Below are positions 25,738-34,679 of a stretch of 64,000 nt of DNA, in pieces. The DNA is taken from assembly GCA_963793245.1 (NCBI GenBank), contig CAWBZG010000005.1, forward strand, positions 62,001 through 126,000, read 5' to 3'. A program made the translations under genes and the position numbers. Position 1 is the first letter of the stretch. Every line of letters begins with the position of its first letter. The DNA comes from CAXBBB01 sp963793245 (lineage in GTDB: Bacteria > Bacteroidota > Rhodothermia > Rhodothermales > BA12). Under the pieces are notes generated by a model. That model did not search any database. It worked only from the letters and a program-made list of their open reading frames with translations, and was not told the DNA's origin.

Positions 25738-27717
25738 TTATACGTCGATGGTGGCGTAGCGGGCGTTGCGTTCGATGAACTGGCGGCGCGGCTCGACGGC
25801 GTCGCCCATCAGGGTCGAGAACGTGCGGTCGGCGGTTGCGGCGTCGTCGATGGTGACGCGCTGGAGGATGCGGCGCTCGGGGTCCATCGTGGTCTCCCAC
25901 AATTGGTCCGGGTTCATCTCGCCCAGTCCTTTGTAGCGCTGGATGCCGACCTTGCGTCCGCCTCCGCCCATCTCCTCGACGAACTTCTGCATTTCGTCCT
26001 CGGTCCAGGCGTAGCGCTCGGTCTTGCCCTTCTTGACTTTGTAGAGCGGCGGAAGGCCGATGTAGACGTACCCCTGCTCGACGAGCGGGCGCAGGTGGCG
26101 ATAGAGAAACGTCAACAGCAGCGTGCGGATGTGGGCACCGTCGACATCCGCGTCTGTCATAATGACGATGTGGTGGTAGCGCAGTTTGTCGATGCTGAAC
26201 TCGCTCTCGGTCGTGGCAAGTCCCGTTCCCAGAGCGGTCACGATGTTGCGGATTTCCTCGTTGTCGAGCACGCGGTCGAGGCGGGCTTTCTCGACGTTGA
26301 GGATCTTGCCTCGCAGCGGAAGGATGGCCTGGAAGTGGCGGTCGCGCGCTTGCTTGGCGCTTCCGCCAGCCGAGTCGCCTTCCACCAAGTAGAGTTCGCT
26401 GATCGACGCGTCCTTGCTGGCGCAGTCGGCGAGTTTGCCGGGGAGTCCGCCGCCCGAGAAGACGTTTTTGCGCTGCACCAACTCGCGAGCGCGACGGGCT
26501 GCGGCGCGCGCCTGGGCAGCCAGCGTCACCTTGTCGACGATGCGTTTGGCTTCTTTGGGGTGGTCTTCGAGCCACTCGCCCAGCTTCTGCCCGACGAGGC
26601 TCTCGACGATACCCTGCACGTCCGAGTTTCCCAGCTTGGTCTTGGTCTGCCCCTCAAACTGCGGCTCGGCGACTTTGATCGAGAGCACACCCGTCAGCCC
26701 TTCGCGGAAGTCGTCGCCAGAAAGCGTGACCTTGCTGTTTTTGAGCAGGTTGTTGTTGTCGGCGTAGCTCTTCAGCGTGCGCGTCAGGGCGCGGCGGAAG
26801 CCCGACACGTGCGTGCCGCCTTCGTGCGTGTTGATGTTGTTGACGAACGAGTGGACGTTCTCGCTGTAGCCGTTGTTGTAGCGCAGCGCCAGTTCGACCG
26901 GCACTTCGGCGTCCTCGTCGGCGATGTAGATCACGCTCTCCAAGATCGACGTGCGGCCTTCGTCGAGGTATTCGACGAACTCGCTGATGCCGCCCTCGAA
27001 GTGGTAGACTTCGGTCAGCATGTTGCCGTCCTCGTCCGTTTCGCGCTCATCGGTGATCGTGATCGTGATGTTGCGGTTGAGGTACGCCAACTCGCGCAGC
27101 CTGCCCGACAGCGTCTCGAAGCGGTATTCGTTGGCCGTAAAGATGGTCATGTCCGGCCAGAAGTGGACGCGCGTGCCGCTCTCCTCGCCCGGCTTCATCT
27201 CGCGCACGACCTCGACGCCCGTCTGCGGCACGCCGATCTGGTAGCGCTGCGTGTAGACATGCCCGTCGCGCTGAATCTCGACTTCGAGCCGCTGCGAAAG
27301 CGCGTTGACGCAACTCACACCGACGCCGTGCAATCCGCCCGACACTTTGTAACTGTCCTTGTCGAACTTGCCACCGGCGTGCAAGACCGTCATAACGACC
27401 TCGACGGCCGGACGCTTCTCGGTCGGGTGCATCTCGACCGGAATGCCGCGCCCGTTGTCCTGCACGCTGACCGAGTTGTCTTCATGGATCACGACCGAGA
27501 TCGTATCGCAATGACCGGCAAGCGCTTCATCGATCGAGTTGTCGACGACTTCGTAGACCAGGTGGTGCAGCCCGCGCGCGCCTACATCGCCGATGTACAT
27601 CGCGGGGCGCTTGCGGACGGCTTCGAGGCCTTCGAGAATCTGGATCGAGGAAGCGCCGTAGCTCTTGGGAGCGGAAGCAGCGGCGGCGGCGAGGGGGGCG
27701 GAAGTCGGTTCCAACAC
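25738..27717 (-). CDS. gyrB: DNA gyrase subunit B
   Basis: 659 residues, full length. The GHKL ATPase is complete (VVDNSIDEALAGHCD, VQDNGRGIPVE, KVSGGLHGVGVSCVN), and the transducer has KVTLSGDDFREGL. The TOPRIM domain has LVEGDSAGGSAKQ, PLRGKILNVEKA and MTDADVDGAHIR. The C-terminal QRYKGLGEMNPDQLWETTM motif identifies a type II topoisomerase B subunit, and the length and tail (FIERNARYATIDV) fit GyrB rather than ParE. It supplies ATP hydrolysis for negative supercoiling with GyrA. The short alanine-rich N-terminal extension (SAPLAAAAASAPK) is unusual but harmless. Confidence 0.96.
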   Translation of the reverse strand: MLEPTSAPLAAAAASAPKSYGASSIQILEGLEAVRKRPAMYIGDVGARGLHHLVYEVVDNSIDEALAGHCDTISVVIHEDNSVSVQDNGRGIPVEMHPTEKRPAVEVVMTVLHAGGKFDKDSYKVSGGLHGVGVSCVNALSQRLEVEIQRDGHVYTQRYQIGVPQTGVEVVREMKPGEESGTRVHFWPDMTIFTANEYRFETLSGRLRELAYLNRNITITITDERETDEDGNMLTEVYHFEGGISEFVEYLDEGRTSILESVIYIADEDAEVPVELALRYNNGYSENVHSFVNNINTHEGGTHVSGFRRALTRTLKSYADNNNLLKNSKVTLSGDDFREGLTGVLSIKVAEPQFEGQTKTKLGNSDVQGIVESLVGQKLGEWLEDHPKEAKRIVDKVTLAAQARAAARRARELVQRKNVFSGGGLPGKLADCASKDASISELYLVEGDSAGGSAKQARDRHFQAILPLRGKILNVEKARLDRVLDNEEIRNIVTALGTGLATTESEFSIDKLRYHHIVIMTDADVDGAHIRTLLLTFLYRHLRPLVEQGYVYIGLPPLYKVKKGKTERYAWTEDEMQKFVEEMGGGGRKVGIQRYKGLGEMNPDQLWETTMDPERRILQRVTIDDAATADRTFSTLMGDAVEPRRQFIERNARYATIDV

Positions 27718-28103
27718 GTCGGGTTCTGGAGCAGCGGCGAGACGGCCACGCGGACCGGCATCGCCAATAGAAATAATAGCTTCGTCTAGTACGCCGACAT
27801 GCCCTGGATGTTCGTCGAGGCGCGGCGGCGGAATAGGCCAAACTACGGCAGCAGAGCCGATTTTCGGCTATTCCGCACCTGCACGCCAGGACGAGTGCAT
27901 TGTCAAGCCGCGACAGGTTTGAGCTTCGATTTGCAGTCGAAGCAAGATGGATCCGCGACAAACTCCGGCTCGGAGGCGGTTGTGGATTCCTGCCGGACGT
28001 TCACCCCGTCTGCGGAGCACGAATTACGGTTGGGGAAGGAATCGGGTGAGGATAGAGGACAATGCGCTCGCCCTGACCTGCACGCCTGTCGCCCAGTCAC
28101 ACG
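27718..28103. other. gyrB upstream region
   Basis: 386 bp between the kinase stop and the gyrB start, both on the minus strand. It contains the nested palindrome at 27828-27876. No RNA gene or protein-like frame was found. A TTGACA-like hexamer (complement of about 27899-27904) has no clear -10 partner. Confidence 0.5.
27828..27876 (-). promoter_or_regulatory. Nested palindrome in the gyrB leader
   Basis: Outer arms gcggaatag (27828-27836) and ctattccgc (27868-27876) are perfect. Inside, the right side folds again (agccga-ttt-tcggct). It lies about 110-160 bp ahead of gyrB, a gene whose promoter usually responds to supercoiling, so a structured 5' leader or cruciform is plausible. Confidence 0.4.
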
Positions 28104-30893
28104 TCAGAGCCGGGCCAGTTCTGCACGGACCATTCGGGCGTGGTATCCCTCGTCTCCGCGCGACGCGATGAGCGCATCGCGGGCGGCTTGCAGCGCGCTC
28201 CTACTCTGCTCATCGCCAGTGCGGACGGCTGCAAGTTCGGCCACGAATCGGGCGTGCGCCGTCCGCCATCCGTCGGGCGACACGCTCTCCAACATCTCTC
28301 TTGCTTCACGCGCCATGTCCAATGCCTCGCGGGGACGTCCCTGAGCCAATCTCAGGCGGGCGTAGTTGGCGAGCAAGTCGCCCATTCGACTCGTGGCGTC
28401 GGGGAAATGGACCTGGTAGATGCGTAGGCTGCGTGCATAGAGCGTGTCGGCCTGGATAAGCCTTCCGGCGTCGCGCACGATGTGACCGAGTTGCGTCTGG
28501 TCGAGCGCGTCGTCGCGGCTGTTCACGCCGTAGCTCGCGCGGTCGATGGCCCATACACGGCGAGCGTAGCGCTCGGCTGCGACGAGGTCTCCCGACTCGT
28601 GCGCAAGCCCGGCGAGATTGTACACGACGATACCTGTGTGCGGGTGATCGGCGCCCAGCGTTTGCTCCCGGTAGCGCAGCACGGCCCGGTACTGATCCGC
28701 CGCCTCTTTAGGACGACCCAACGTGCGCAACTGGTTGGCGATCTGGTTCCTGAGCGACGCTATGGTTCGGTCGCGCGGTACGTCCGTCTCCAACTCGCTG
28801 GCCAGTACGCTTTCGAGCATAACCAGCGACCGTTCGCCCTGGCCCACAGCTCCATACGCGGATCCCAAAAGCGCTCGGGCGTCGCGGGAGTTGGGGTGAT
28901 CGCTTCCGAAGAAGCGGATCAAGCTATCGGCGGCAGGCTCGATGAGGGGTAGGGCTTGCGTGCCGCGCCCCATGTGAAGCAGAAGCAGCGCTCTGTTGTA
29001 CCCGTTGAACGCACGGTCGATAGGCGAGTCGATTTCGAGAGCGGCCAACGAGAGCAGGGAGTCTGCACGCTCCAGATCACGGACTCCCTCGGCGGCAGCG
29101 TAGGCCCGGTTCAAGAGCAGGCTGCGCAGTTGCTTGAACTCGGAAGCGCTTACCAGCGCCGCATTCGCGTCCAAGACGGCGAGGCCGCGCGCGGCCAACG
29201 AGTCGGCCTCCTGGATGTCGCCGCGGTCGTACGCGAGCCAGGAACGCGTGTTGAACAGCCGCGCCTCTTCGTTGGGGCAACCGCTCGCGTCGATGGCGGC
29301 AACGCGGCGCTCCGCAAGCGCCTGCTCCTGCCGCCTCAGGGCGGTGTGCGTCTGCAACTGCCGAGCGCGCGCTTCCATGCACGGCTCGCCGGTTTCGGCA
29401 AACGCGCGGGCCGCAAGATCGGCAAGCGAGTCGGCGGACGTGAACGCGCCGAGCGTCTCATACGTCTCGGCGAGTGTGAGCTGAAGCGCCGCGCGCATGG
29501 AAGGATCGGCGCGCAGGTCGGTAGACGCCCGTAGCGAAGCGGCATCGAGCAGATCGCGCGCCGAGATCTCCTTGCCGAGGGTGTTGCTAGGCCTGCTGTC
29601 GCGAAACAGGTTCGTCGTCAGGCTAGCCATGCGAGTCGCGCGGTCGGCCTCGCGCTGCGCCTCTAGCCGCGCCTCGTTCAGCCCCACGACGTAGAACGCC
29701 GTCAGCCCCACGAGGAGCAGCAGGGCAACAGTCACAGCCGTGACGACGCCTCGGTTGCGCCTCACGAACCGCTGGGCGACGTACGCTGGACGCTCGGGCC
29801 GGGCGGCGACGGGCACCTGCCGCAAGTGGCGGTCGAGATCGTCAGACAGGGCTTCGGCGCTCGCATACCGGCGCGACGGATCAGCGCGAAGGGCTTTGAG
29901 AACGATGTGATCCAGGTCGCCCCGGACGCGGCGGCTGCGCTCACGGGCAGCTTCTCCCCCATTGCCGGATGCCAGCGCGGTACTCGGACGTGGCGGCACA
30001 AAATCGTCCAGCAAGGCGGCGGCGTCAGCCCCACGCGGCGCGCTTCCAGTCAGCAGCGCGTAGAGCAGCGCGCCCAGGCCGTACACGTCGGTCGCCGTCG
30101 TGATGGACTCGCCTCGGATCTGCTCGGGGGCAGCGTAGCCCGGCGTCATCCAGCGCTCTCCGGTTTGCGTGCGGTCCGCGTCGTCTTCGAGCAGCCGGGC
30201 GATGCCGAAGTCGAGCAGTTTGACTTCGCCCGCCTGGGTCACGAGCACGTTCGACGGCTTGAGGTCGCGGTGGACGATCAGGTTGCGGTGCGCGTAGCCG
30301 ACGGCAGCACACACGTCGCGAAACAGCCGCACGCGCGCTCCGATGGACAGACCCAGCCGCTCGGCATAGGTCGTGATCGGCTCGCCCTCGACGTACTCCA
30401 TCGCGAAGTACGGCCGCCCTTCGAACAGCCCGCCACCCAGCAACCGCGCGATGTGGGGATGGCTCAGCCGCGCCAGAATCCGCCGCTCGTCTTCGAAGCG
30501 GCGCTGCACGTCCGCCGCCAGACCAGCCGCCGACAGTTTGAGCGCGACGGTCTGCTCGAACTGCCCATCGGCGCGCTCGGCGAGGTAGACGACGCCCATT
30601 CCGCCGCGCCCGATCAACCGGACGGGGCGATACACGCCGACGCGCTCGGGCATCCCTTGTTGAACTGGCGGAGCGAGTCCGGCGCCCTCAAGCAGCGTGC
30701 GCAGGTCGACCGCGCTGCCGCTCAGCATCGTAGGCAGTTCGGGTTCGCGCGCGAGCAAACCGAGCAGAGCCTCACGCGTGTCGACGTCCGGCGCGTGCTC
30801 GGTGACGTAGGCGGTGCGCTCGGCTTGAGGCAGGTCGAGTGCGGCGTCGAGGATCGTCTGAGCGGCGTTCCAGCGGTCGGGCGTCCAATTCAT
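28104..30893 (-). CDS. Membrane Ser/Thr protein kinase with C-terminal TPR-like region
   Basis: 929 residues. After an ~85-residue helical leader, a Hanks-type kinase domain runs about 88-365: glycine loop GRGGMGVVYLAE, K119 in VALKLS, HRDLKPSN (D210), DFG (D228) and the PGYAAPEQIRG activation end. A single transmembrane helix follows at about 382-404 (GVVTAVTVALLLLVGLTAFY). The ~520-residue remainder is helical with TPR-like repeats (LAETYETLGAFTSADSLAD, NLAGLAHESGDLVAAERYA) and would lie outside the membrane. This layout is common in Rhodothermota and myxobacteria. It is probably a sensor-kinase for an unknown ligand, and no cognate phosphatase is adjacent. Confidence 0.9.
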   Translation of the reverse strand: MNWTPDRWNAAQTILDAALDLPQAERTAYVTEHAPDVDTREALLGLLAREPELPTMLSGSAVDLRTLLEGAGLAPPVQQGMPERVGVYRPVRLIGRGGMGVVYLAERADGQFEQTVALKLSAAGLAADVQRRFEDERRILARLSHPHIARLLGGGLFEGRPYFAMEYVEGEPITTYAERLGLSIGARVRLFRDVCAAVGYAHRNLIVHRDLKPSNVLVTQAGEVKLLDFGIARLLEDDADRTQTGERWMTPGYAAPEQIRGESITTATDVYGLGALLYALLTGSAPRGADAAALLDDFVPPRPSTALASGNGGEAARERSRRVRGDLDHIVLKALRADPSRRYASAEALSDDLDRHLRQVPVAARPERPAYVAQRFVRRNRGVVTAVTVALLLLVGLTAFYVVGLNEARLEAQREADRATRMASLTTNLFRDSRPSNTLGKEISARDLLDAASLRASTDLRADPSMRAALQLTLAETYETLGAFTSADSLADLAARAFAETGEPCMEARARQLQTHTALRRQEQALAERRVAAIDASGCPNEEARLFNTRSWLAYDRGDIQEADSLAARGLAVLDANAALVSASEFKQLRSLLLNRAYAAAEGVRDLERADSLLSLAALEIDSPIDRAFNGYNRALLLLHMGRGTQALPLIEPAADSLIRFFGSDHPNSRDARALLGSAYGAVGQGERSLVMLESVLASELETDVPRDRTIASLRNQIANQLRTLGRPKEAADQYRAVLRYREQTLGADHPHTGIVVYNLAGLAHESGDLVAAERYARRVWAIDRASYGVNSRDDALDQTQLGHIVRDAGRLIQADTLYARSLRIYQVHFPDATSRMGDLLANYARLRLAQGRPREALDMAREAREMLESVSPDGWRTAHARFVAELAAVRTGDEQSRSALQAARDALIASRGDEGYHARMVRAELARL

Positions 30894-31021
30894 CGAGGTG
30901 GAGGTATGGAGACCATATGAAGGTAGGTCAGCGATGGAATCGCTCGCCGTCGCCTCCGATGCCTAACTTTGCGGCGGGCGTTTCGTACGTCTCTCTTTTC
31001 CCCGCCTACCCGCTGACCGTC

Positions 31022-31318
31022 ATGGATCCCGAGATCGTCGTTTTCTTCGTCCCCATCTTCGGCATTCTGCTCGGTATGCTTGCCGTCTGGACCAAACACC
31101 AGCAGAAGATGGCACAAATCCAAAAGGGAACCGACGGCGGCGGCGAGCGCAATGCGCGCACACTCGAACTGCTGACCGACACGCTCGAACGCGAGCACGA
31201 ACGGTTGATCCAACTCCAGCAGCGCGTCGAGCAACTCGAATCCGTCGTCGAAGCACGCCCGGCACGCCGCCTCTCGGCAGTCGACTCTGGGACGCCGCCC
31301 CCTCTCGGCTCGGCGTGA
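31022..31318 (+). CDS. PspB-like small membrane protein
   Basis: 98 residues from the ATG at 31022: an N-terminal transmembrane segment (IVVFFVPIFGILLGMLAVW), then a charged helix (ERNARTLELLTDTLEREHER) and VEQLESVVEARPARR, matching the general plan of PspB/phage-shock-like proteins, in which a helix plus coiled coil ends in a short motif. It may bind a membrane-stress regulator. Only weak similarity is claimed. It sits 60 bp ahead of cca on the same strand, divergent from the kinase. Confidence 0.55.
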   Translation: MDPEIVVFFVPIFGILLGMLAVWTKHQQKMAQIQKGTDGGGERNARTLELLTDTLEREHERLIQLQQRVEQLESVVEARPARRLSAVDSGTPPPLGSA

Positions 31319-31377
31319 TGGGTGCGAAGCCCAAGCAGTTTCGGATCGGTGCCGGGTAGCGAGCGTTATATCCGGCT

Positions 31378-33000
31378 ATGACTTCCATCGCCCCCCTACT
31401 CGACGCCGCACCCTTCGCCGACACGCTCCGCACCGTCGGGCGCGTGGCCGAGCGAATCGAGTTGGAGGCCTACCTCGTCGGCGGCGCGGTGCGTGACCTG
31501 CTCATCGGACGCGCCACGACGGACCTCGACTTCGTGACGATCGGCGAAGGCAGTGGCGAGCGGTTGGCGCGGGCCGTGGCCAAAGAGATGAAGGGCAAGG
31601 CGAGCGTGTATCCGGCGTTTGGAACGGCGGCGGTTCATGCTCCGGGTACGAGTGGCGCGCTGGAGTTTGTCGGCGCGCGGCGCGAGAGCTACCGCCGTGG
31701 CAGCCGCAAGCCGATCGTCGAGACGGGAACGCTGTCGGACGATCTGGCGCGGCGCGATTTCACCGTCAACGCGCTGGCGGCATGTGTGCTGCCCAATCGC
31801 TGGGGTGAGTTGGTCGACGAGTACAAAGGAGCATCCGACCTGAGGATGGGCCTGCTGCGGACACCGCTCGATCCGGGCGTGACGTTTTCGGACGACCCGC
31901 TGCGGATGGTGCGGGCGGCACGGTTCTCAGCCCAACTCGGATTCGAGATCGCCGTCGACGCGCTCGACGCGATGGAAGAGCACGCGGACCGCATCGGCAT
32001 CGTGTCGATGGAGCGTGTGGCGACCGAGTTGGACAAAATCATCGCCTCGCGCTCGCCCGACGAAGGCTTTCGCATCCTGTTCGAAACCGGCGTGCTCGAC
32101 CACCTGATCCCCGAACTCGTCGACTTGCACGGCGTCGAAGCAGTCCACGGCATCGGGCACAAGGACAACTTTTACCACAGCCTTCAGGTGCTCGCCAACC
32201 TGGTCGACCGCACGTCGGACCGCTCGCCCGACGACACGCGCTGGCTGCGCTGGGCCGCCCTGCTGCACGACATCGGCAAAGAGCCGACCAAGCGCTTCGT
32301 GCCCAAACAGGGCTGGACGTTCCACAACCATCCCGAAGTCGGCGCGCGGATGGCGAAAAAGGTCTTTGGGCGACTGACGTTGCCTCTCGGCGACTCGCTC
32401 GCCTACGTCCAGCACCTGATCCGCCTGCACCATCGCCCGCACGCTCTGGTCGACGACGAGGTGACCGACAGCGCCGTACGCCGCCTGCTCTTCGACGCCG
32501 GAGAGCACGTCGACGACCTGATGACGCTCGTCCGCGCCGACCTGACGACCAAGAATCCCAAGCGGATGCGGCGCTACCTCAAAGGCTTCGACCGGGTCGA
32601 GGCCAAGATGATCGACGTGGAGGAGAAAGACCACGTACGCACATTCCAACCGCCCGTCGACGGAAACGAGATCATGGAGGCGCTGGGCGTCAGCGAGGGT
32701 CTGGCGGTCGGGCTGCTCAAAGAGCGGATCAAAGAGGCGATTCTGGACGGCGAAGTCGCCAACGAGCACGATGCCGCGTATGCGTTCATGCTCTCACACG
32801 TCGACGATGCGCTGCGCCGGGGGCGCCTGTTTGATCAGGCCGTTCGCACGTTTCCGCGCTCGCTTCGCCGTGGGCTGGGCCGCGTCCGCCGTACGTTGGC
32901 CGAGAGCGACGACTTGCCCGAGAGCGATGAGGCGGCACTCGCCCACCTACACACGCTCGCCGAAGCCTACGTCGCCGATCCCGAACCCGAAGACGCCTGA
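31378..33000 (+). CDS. cca: CCA tRNA nucleotidyltransferase with HD domain
   Basis: 540 residues. The poly(A)-polymerase-head nucleotidyltransferase motif is LVGGAVRDLLIGRATTDLDF (catalytic DLD), followed by the RRDFTVNALA region and the RNA-binding domain with DPLRMVRAARFSAQLGF. An HD phosphohydrolase domain follows (ALLHDIGKEPTKRF and later HHRPHALVDD). It adds or repairs the 3' CCA of tRNA, and the HD domain may trim cyclic phosphates. The C-terminal ~110 residues are helical. The stop overlaps the start of the next gene as TGATG. Confidence 0.92.
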   Translation: MTSIAPLLDAAPFADTLRTVGRVAERIELEAYLVGGAVRDLLIGRATTDLDFVTIGEGSGERLARAVAKEMKGKASVYPAFGTAAVHAPGTSGALEFVGARRESYRRGSRKPIVETGTLSDDLARRDFTVNALAACVLPNRWGELVDEYKGASDLRMGLLRTPLDPGVTFSDDPLRMVRAARFSAQLGFEIAVDALDAMEEHADRIGIVSMERVATELDKIIASRSPDEGFRILFETGVLDHLIPELVDLHGVEAVHGIGHKDNFYHSLQVLANLVDRTSDRSPDDTRWLRWAALLHDIGKEPTKRFVPKQGWTFHNHPEVGARMAKKVFGRLTLPLGDSLAYVQHLIRLHHRPHALVDDEVTDSAVRRLLFDAGEHVDDLMTLVRADLTTKNPKRMRRYLKGFDRVEAKMIDVEEKDHVRTFQPPVDGNEIMEALGVSEGLAVGLLKERIKEAILDGEVANEHDAAYAFMLSHVDDALRRGRLFDQAVRTFPRSLRRGLGRVRRTLAESDDLPESDEAALAHLHTLAEAYVADPEPEDA

Positions 33001-33179
33001 TGGGAAAGATTCTACTCACTCTGTTTCTCCCGCCGATTCGCGTCTGGCTCCGCGCCGGGCTGGGCTGGGCCTTCTGGCTGTGCCTGCTGCTCACGTTCCT
33101 GTGGTGGATTCCGGGCGTGCTCTACGCGTTCTGGTACGTCCGCCGCCCCGAACGCGCGGACCGGAGTCGCTCCAAATAG
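33000..33179 (+). CDS. PMP3/YqaE-family small membrane peptide
   Basis: 59 residues, too short for usual ORF cut-offs. The translation begins MGKILLTLFLPPIRVWLR and continues GLGWAFWLCLLLTFLWWIPG then VLYAFWYVRR. It matches the UPF0057/PMP3 pattern, a two-helix protein with the conserved LPP after the first helix start and the L-x-WIPG turn before the second. Its ATG shares a base with the cca stop (TGATG), so it is translationally coupled. Homologues affect membrane potential and ion tolerance in yeast and plants; the bacterial role is unclear. Confidence 0.75.
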   Translation: MGKILLTLFLPPIRVWLRAGLGWAFWLCLLLTFLWWIPGVLYAFWYVRRPERADRSRSK

Positions 33180-33276
33180 GCGAAGCGGGAGCCGAACGGT
33201 GCCCTGTAGCCGAAAGCGTTGCCGGACAGTCGCGTGTGATGGGTAGCTCTTGCTACACTAAGCGCGTAGACCCGTG

Positions 33277-34122
33277 ATGCCCGATTCTACTCCTCCCTCC
33301 TACGTTCGTCACATCGCCAAAGCCGGTTATGCCGGAAAGGGGTTGATGTACTTCGCCGTCGCGACGCTGGCGCTCATGGCTGCTCTGGGCTACGCCTCCG
33401 ACCCCGAAGGCATGCGCGGCACGATGCACACGCTGGCCGACTTACCGTTCGGGCGCATCGTGCTCGCGGTCGCAACGGTGGGCTTGGCGGCGTACAGTTT
33501 CTGGCGCTGGTTCGAGGCGATTCGCAACCCGAGCGGCGACGACGGCGCCAAGGGAGCAGCCAAGCGGCTTGCCTTCGCAGTCAGCGGAGCGGTTCACGCC
33601 GCGCTCGCCTACAGTGCGGCTAAAATCGTCTTTGGAGCAGGCGGGGTTGAAACCGACGGAGCGGCCAAAGAGACGGCTCAAGAAACGTGGTCGGCCATCG
33701 TGCTGAGTTGGCCGATGGGCATGTGGCTGCTCATCGGCGTCGGGTTCGTCGTAGCGGCGGTCGGCATCCGCCAGTTCGTGCGGGCTTATAAAGCCGATTT
33801 CGTCGACAAACTCGACACCAACACACTGGACAGATCGACGGTGCGCACGCTGCGGCGGGCGGGGCGCATCGGTCTGACGGCTCGCGGCATGGCCTTCCTG
33901 CTCATGGGCGGATTCGTGGTCATCGCGGCGTGGCGACACGATCCCGAACAGACACGTGGCCTCGACGGGACGCTGGATGTGCTCTCGCAGCAGCGATACG
34001 GCCAACTGCTGCTCGCCGCGTTCGCCATCGGGTTGGGATGCTATGCGATCTACTGCTGGGCATCGGCGGGTCTTCGGAGTTTCGACGGCTCCGACACGGC
34101 GCAGATAGACTACACGATCTGA
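33277..34122 (+). CDS. DUF1206-family membrane protein
   Basis: 281 residues, six predicted membrane helices arranged as three similar pairs, each opening with a short Gly/Arg motif (AKAGYAGKGLMYFAVATLAL; AVSGAVHAALAYSAAK; GRIGLTARGMAFLLMGGFVV). That threefold R/G-x-G-h-x-x-R-G-x-x-F pattern is diagnostic of DUF1206. Inner-membrane location; biochemical function is unknown. ATG 33277 is preferred to the GTG three bases before it. It is probably co-transcribed with cca and the PMP3-like gene. Confidence 0.8.
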   Translation: MPDSTPPSYVRHIAKAGYAGKGLMYFAVATLALMAALGYASDPEGMRGTMHTLADLPFGRIVLAVATVGLAAYSFWRWFEAIRNPSGDDGAKGAAKRLAFAVSGAVHAALAYSAAKIVFGAGGVETDGAAKETAQETWSAIVLSWPMGMWLLIGVGFVVAAVGIRQFVRAYKADFVDKLDTNTLDRSTVRTLRRAGRIGLTARGMAFLLMGGFVVIAAWRHDPEQTRGLDGTLDVLSQQRYGQLLLAAFAIGLGCYAIYCWASAGLRSFDGSDTAQIDYTI

Positions 34123-34168
34123 CCCGACGCGGGCGGCGTAGCTTCCGTTCTCGCTTTCGCCCTGACTG

Positions 34169-34636
34169 ATGCTCCGTCTCTTCCCGCTCGTCCTGCTGCT
34201 CTTCGTCGTCGCGTGCGGCGAATCTGACTCGCCTCCGACACCCGTCGACGAGACTACCATCGCATTCCGCGCCGACACCGAACTCCAACTGATCCGGGGC
34301 GGCGACACCTACCACACGCTCCAAACCGAGATCGCCGATACGGACAGCAGTCGGCAGCGCGGCTTGATGGAACGCGCGCCGCTGACCGACGAGCAGGCGA
34401 TGCTGTTCGTGTTCGACGTGGCCGGTCCGCAGACGTTCTGGATGGCGAATACGCCGTCGGCCCTCGACATCGCCTTCGTCGCGGGCGACTCGACGATCCT
34501 CAACGTCGCCAAGTACGTGCGGCCCAACACGACGAGCGGCGTCTCGTCAGAAGGCGCGGCCAAGTACGTGTTGGAAGTCCGCGCCGGTTTCGCCGACACG
34601 TACGGCATGGCGCGCGGCGACCGGATTCGGTGGTGA
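34169..34636 (+). CDS. DUF192-family lipoprotein
   Basis: 155 residues. The lipoprotein signal MLRLFPLVLLLFVVAC leads into a DUF192 beta-barrel: VETEIADTDSSRQRGLMERA-like start, then MLFVFDVAGPQTFWMANTPS, the LDIAFVAGD strand and KYVLEVRAGFADTYGMARGD. This small exported family is widespread but functionally undefined. The fold is complete with no frameshift. It converges on the SprT-like gene 43 bp further on. Confidence 0.85.
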   Translation: MLRLFPLVLLLFVVACGESDSPPTPVDETTIAFRADTELQLIRGGDTYHTLQTEIADTDSSRQRGLMERAPLTDEQAMLFVFDVAGPQTFWMANTPSALDIAFVAGDSTILNVAKYVRPNTTSGVSSEGAAKYVLEVRAGFADTYGMARGDRIRW

Positions 34637-34679
34637 CGGAGAGGCCTGAAATCAAGCGACCTGTGGAGCAGTTGATCGG

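Noticed and set aside
25540..27789. 749-codon open frame antisense to gyrB
   Set aside because: Shadow of the GC-rich gyrB codons: no domain, low-complexity composition, and gyrB itself is unmistakable on the other strand.
27899..27904. TTGACA hexamer as a gyrB -35 box
   Set aside because: No plausible -10 at 16-19 bp, and primary promoters of this group differ from the E. coli consensus.
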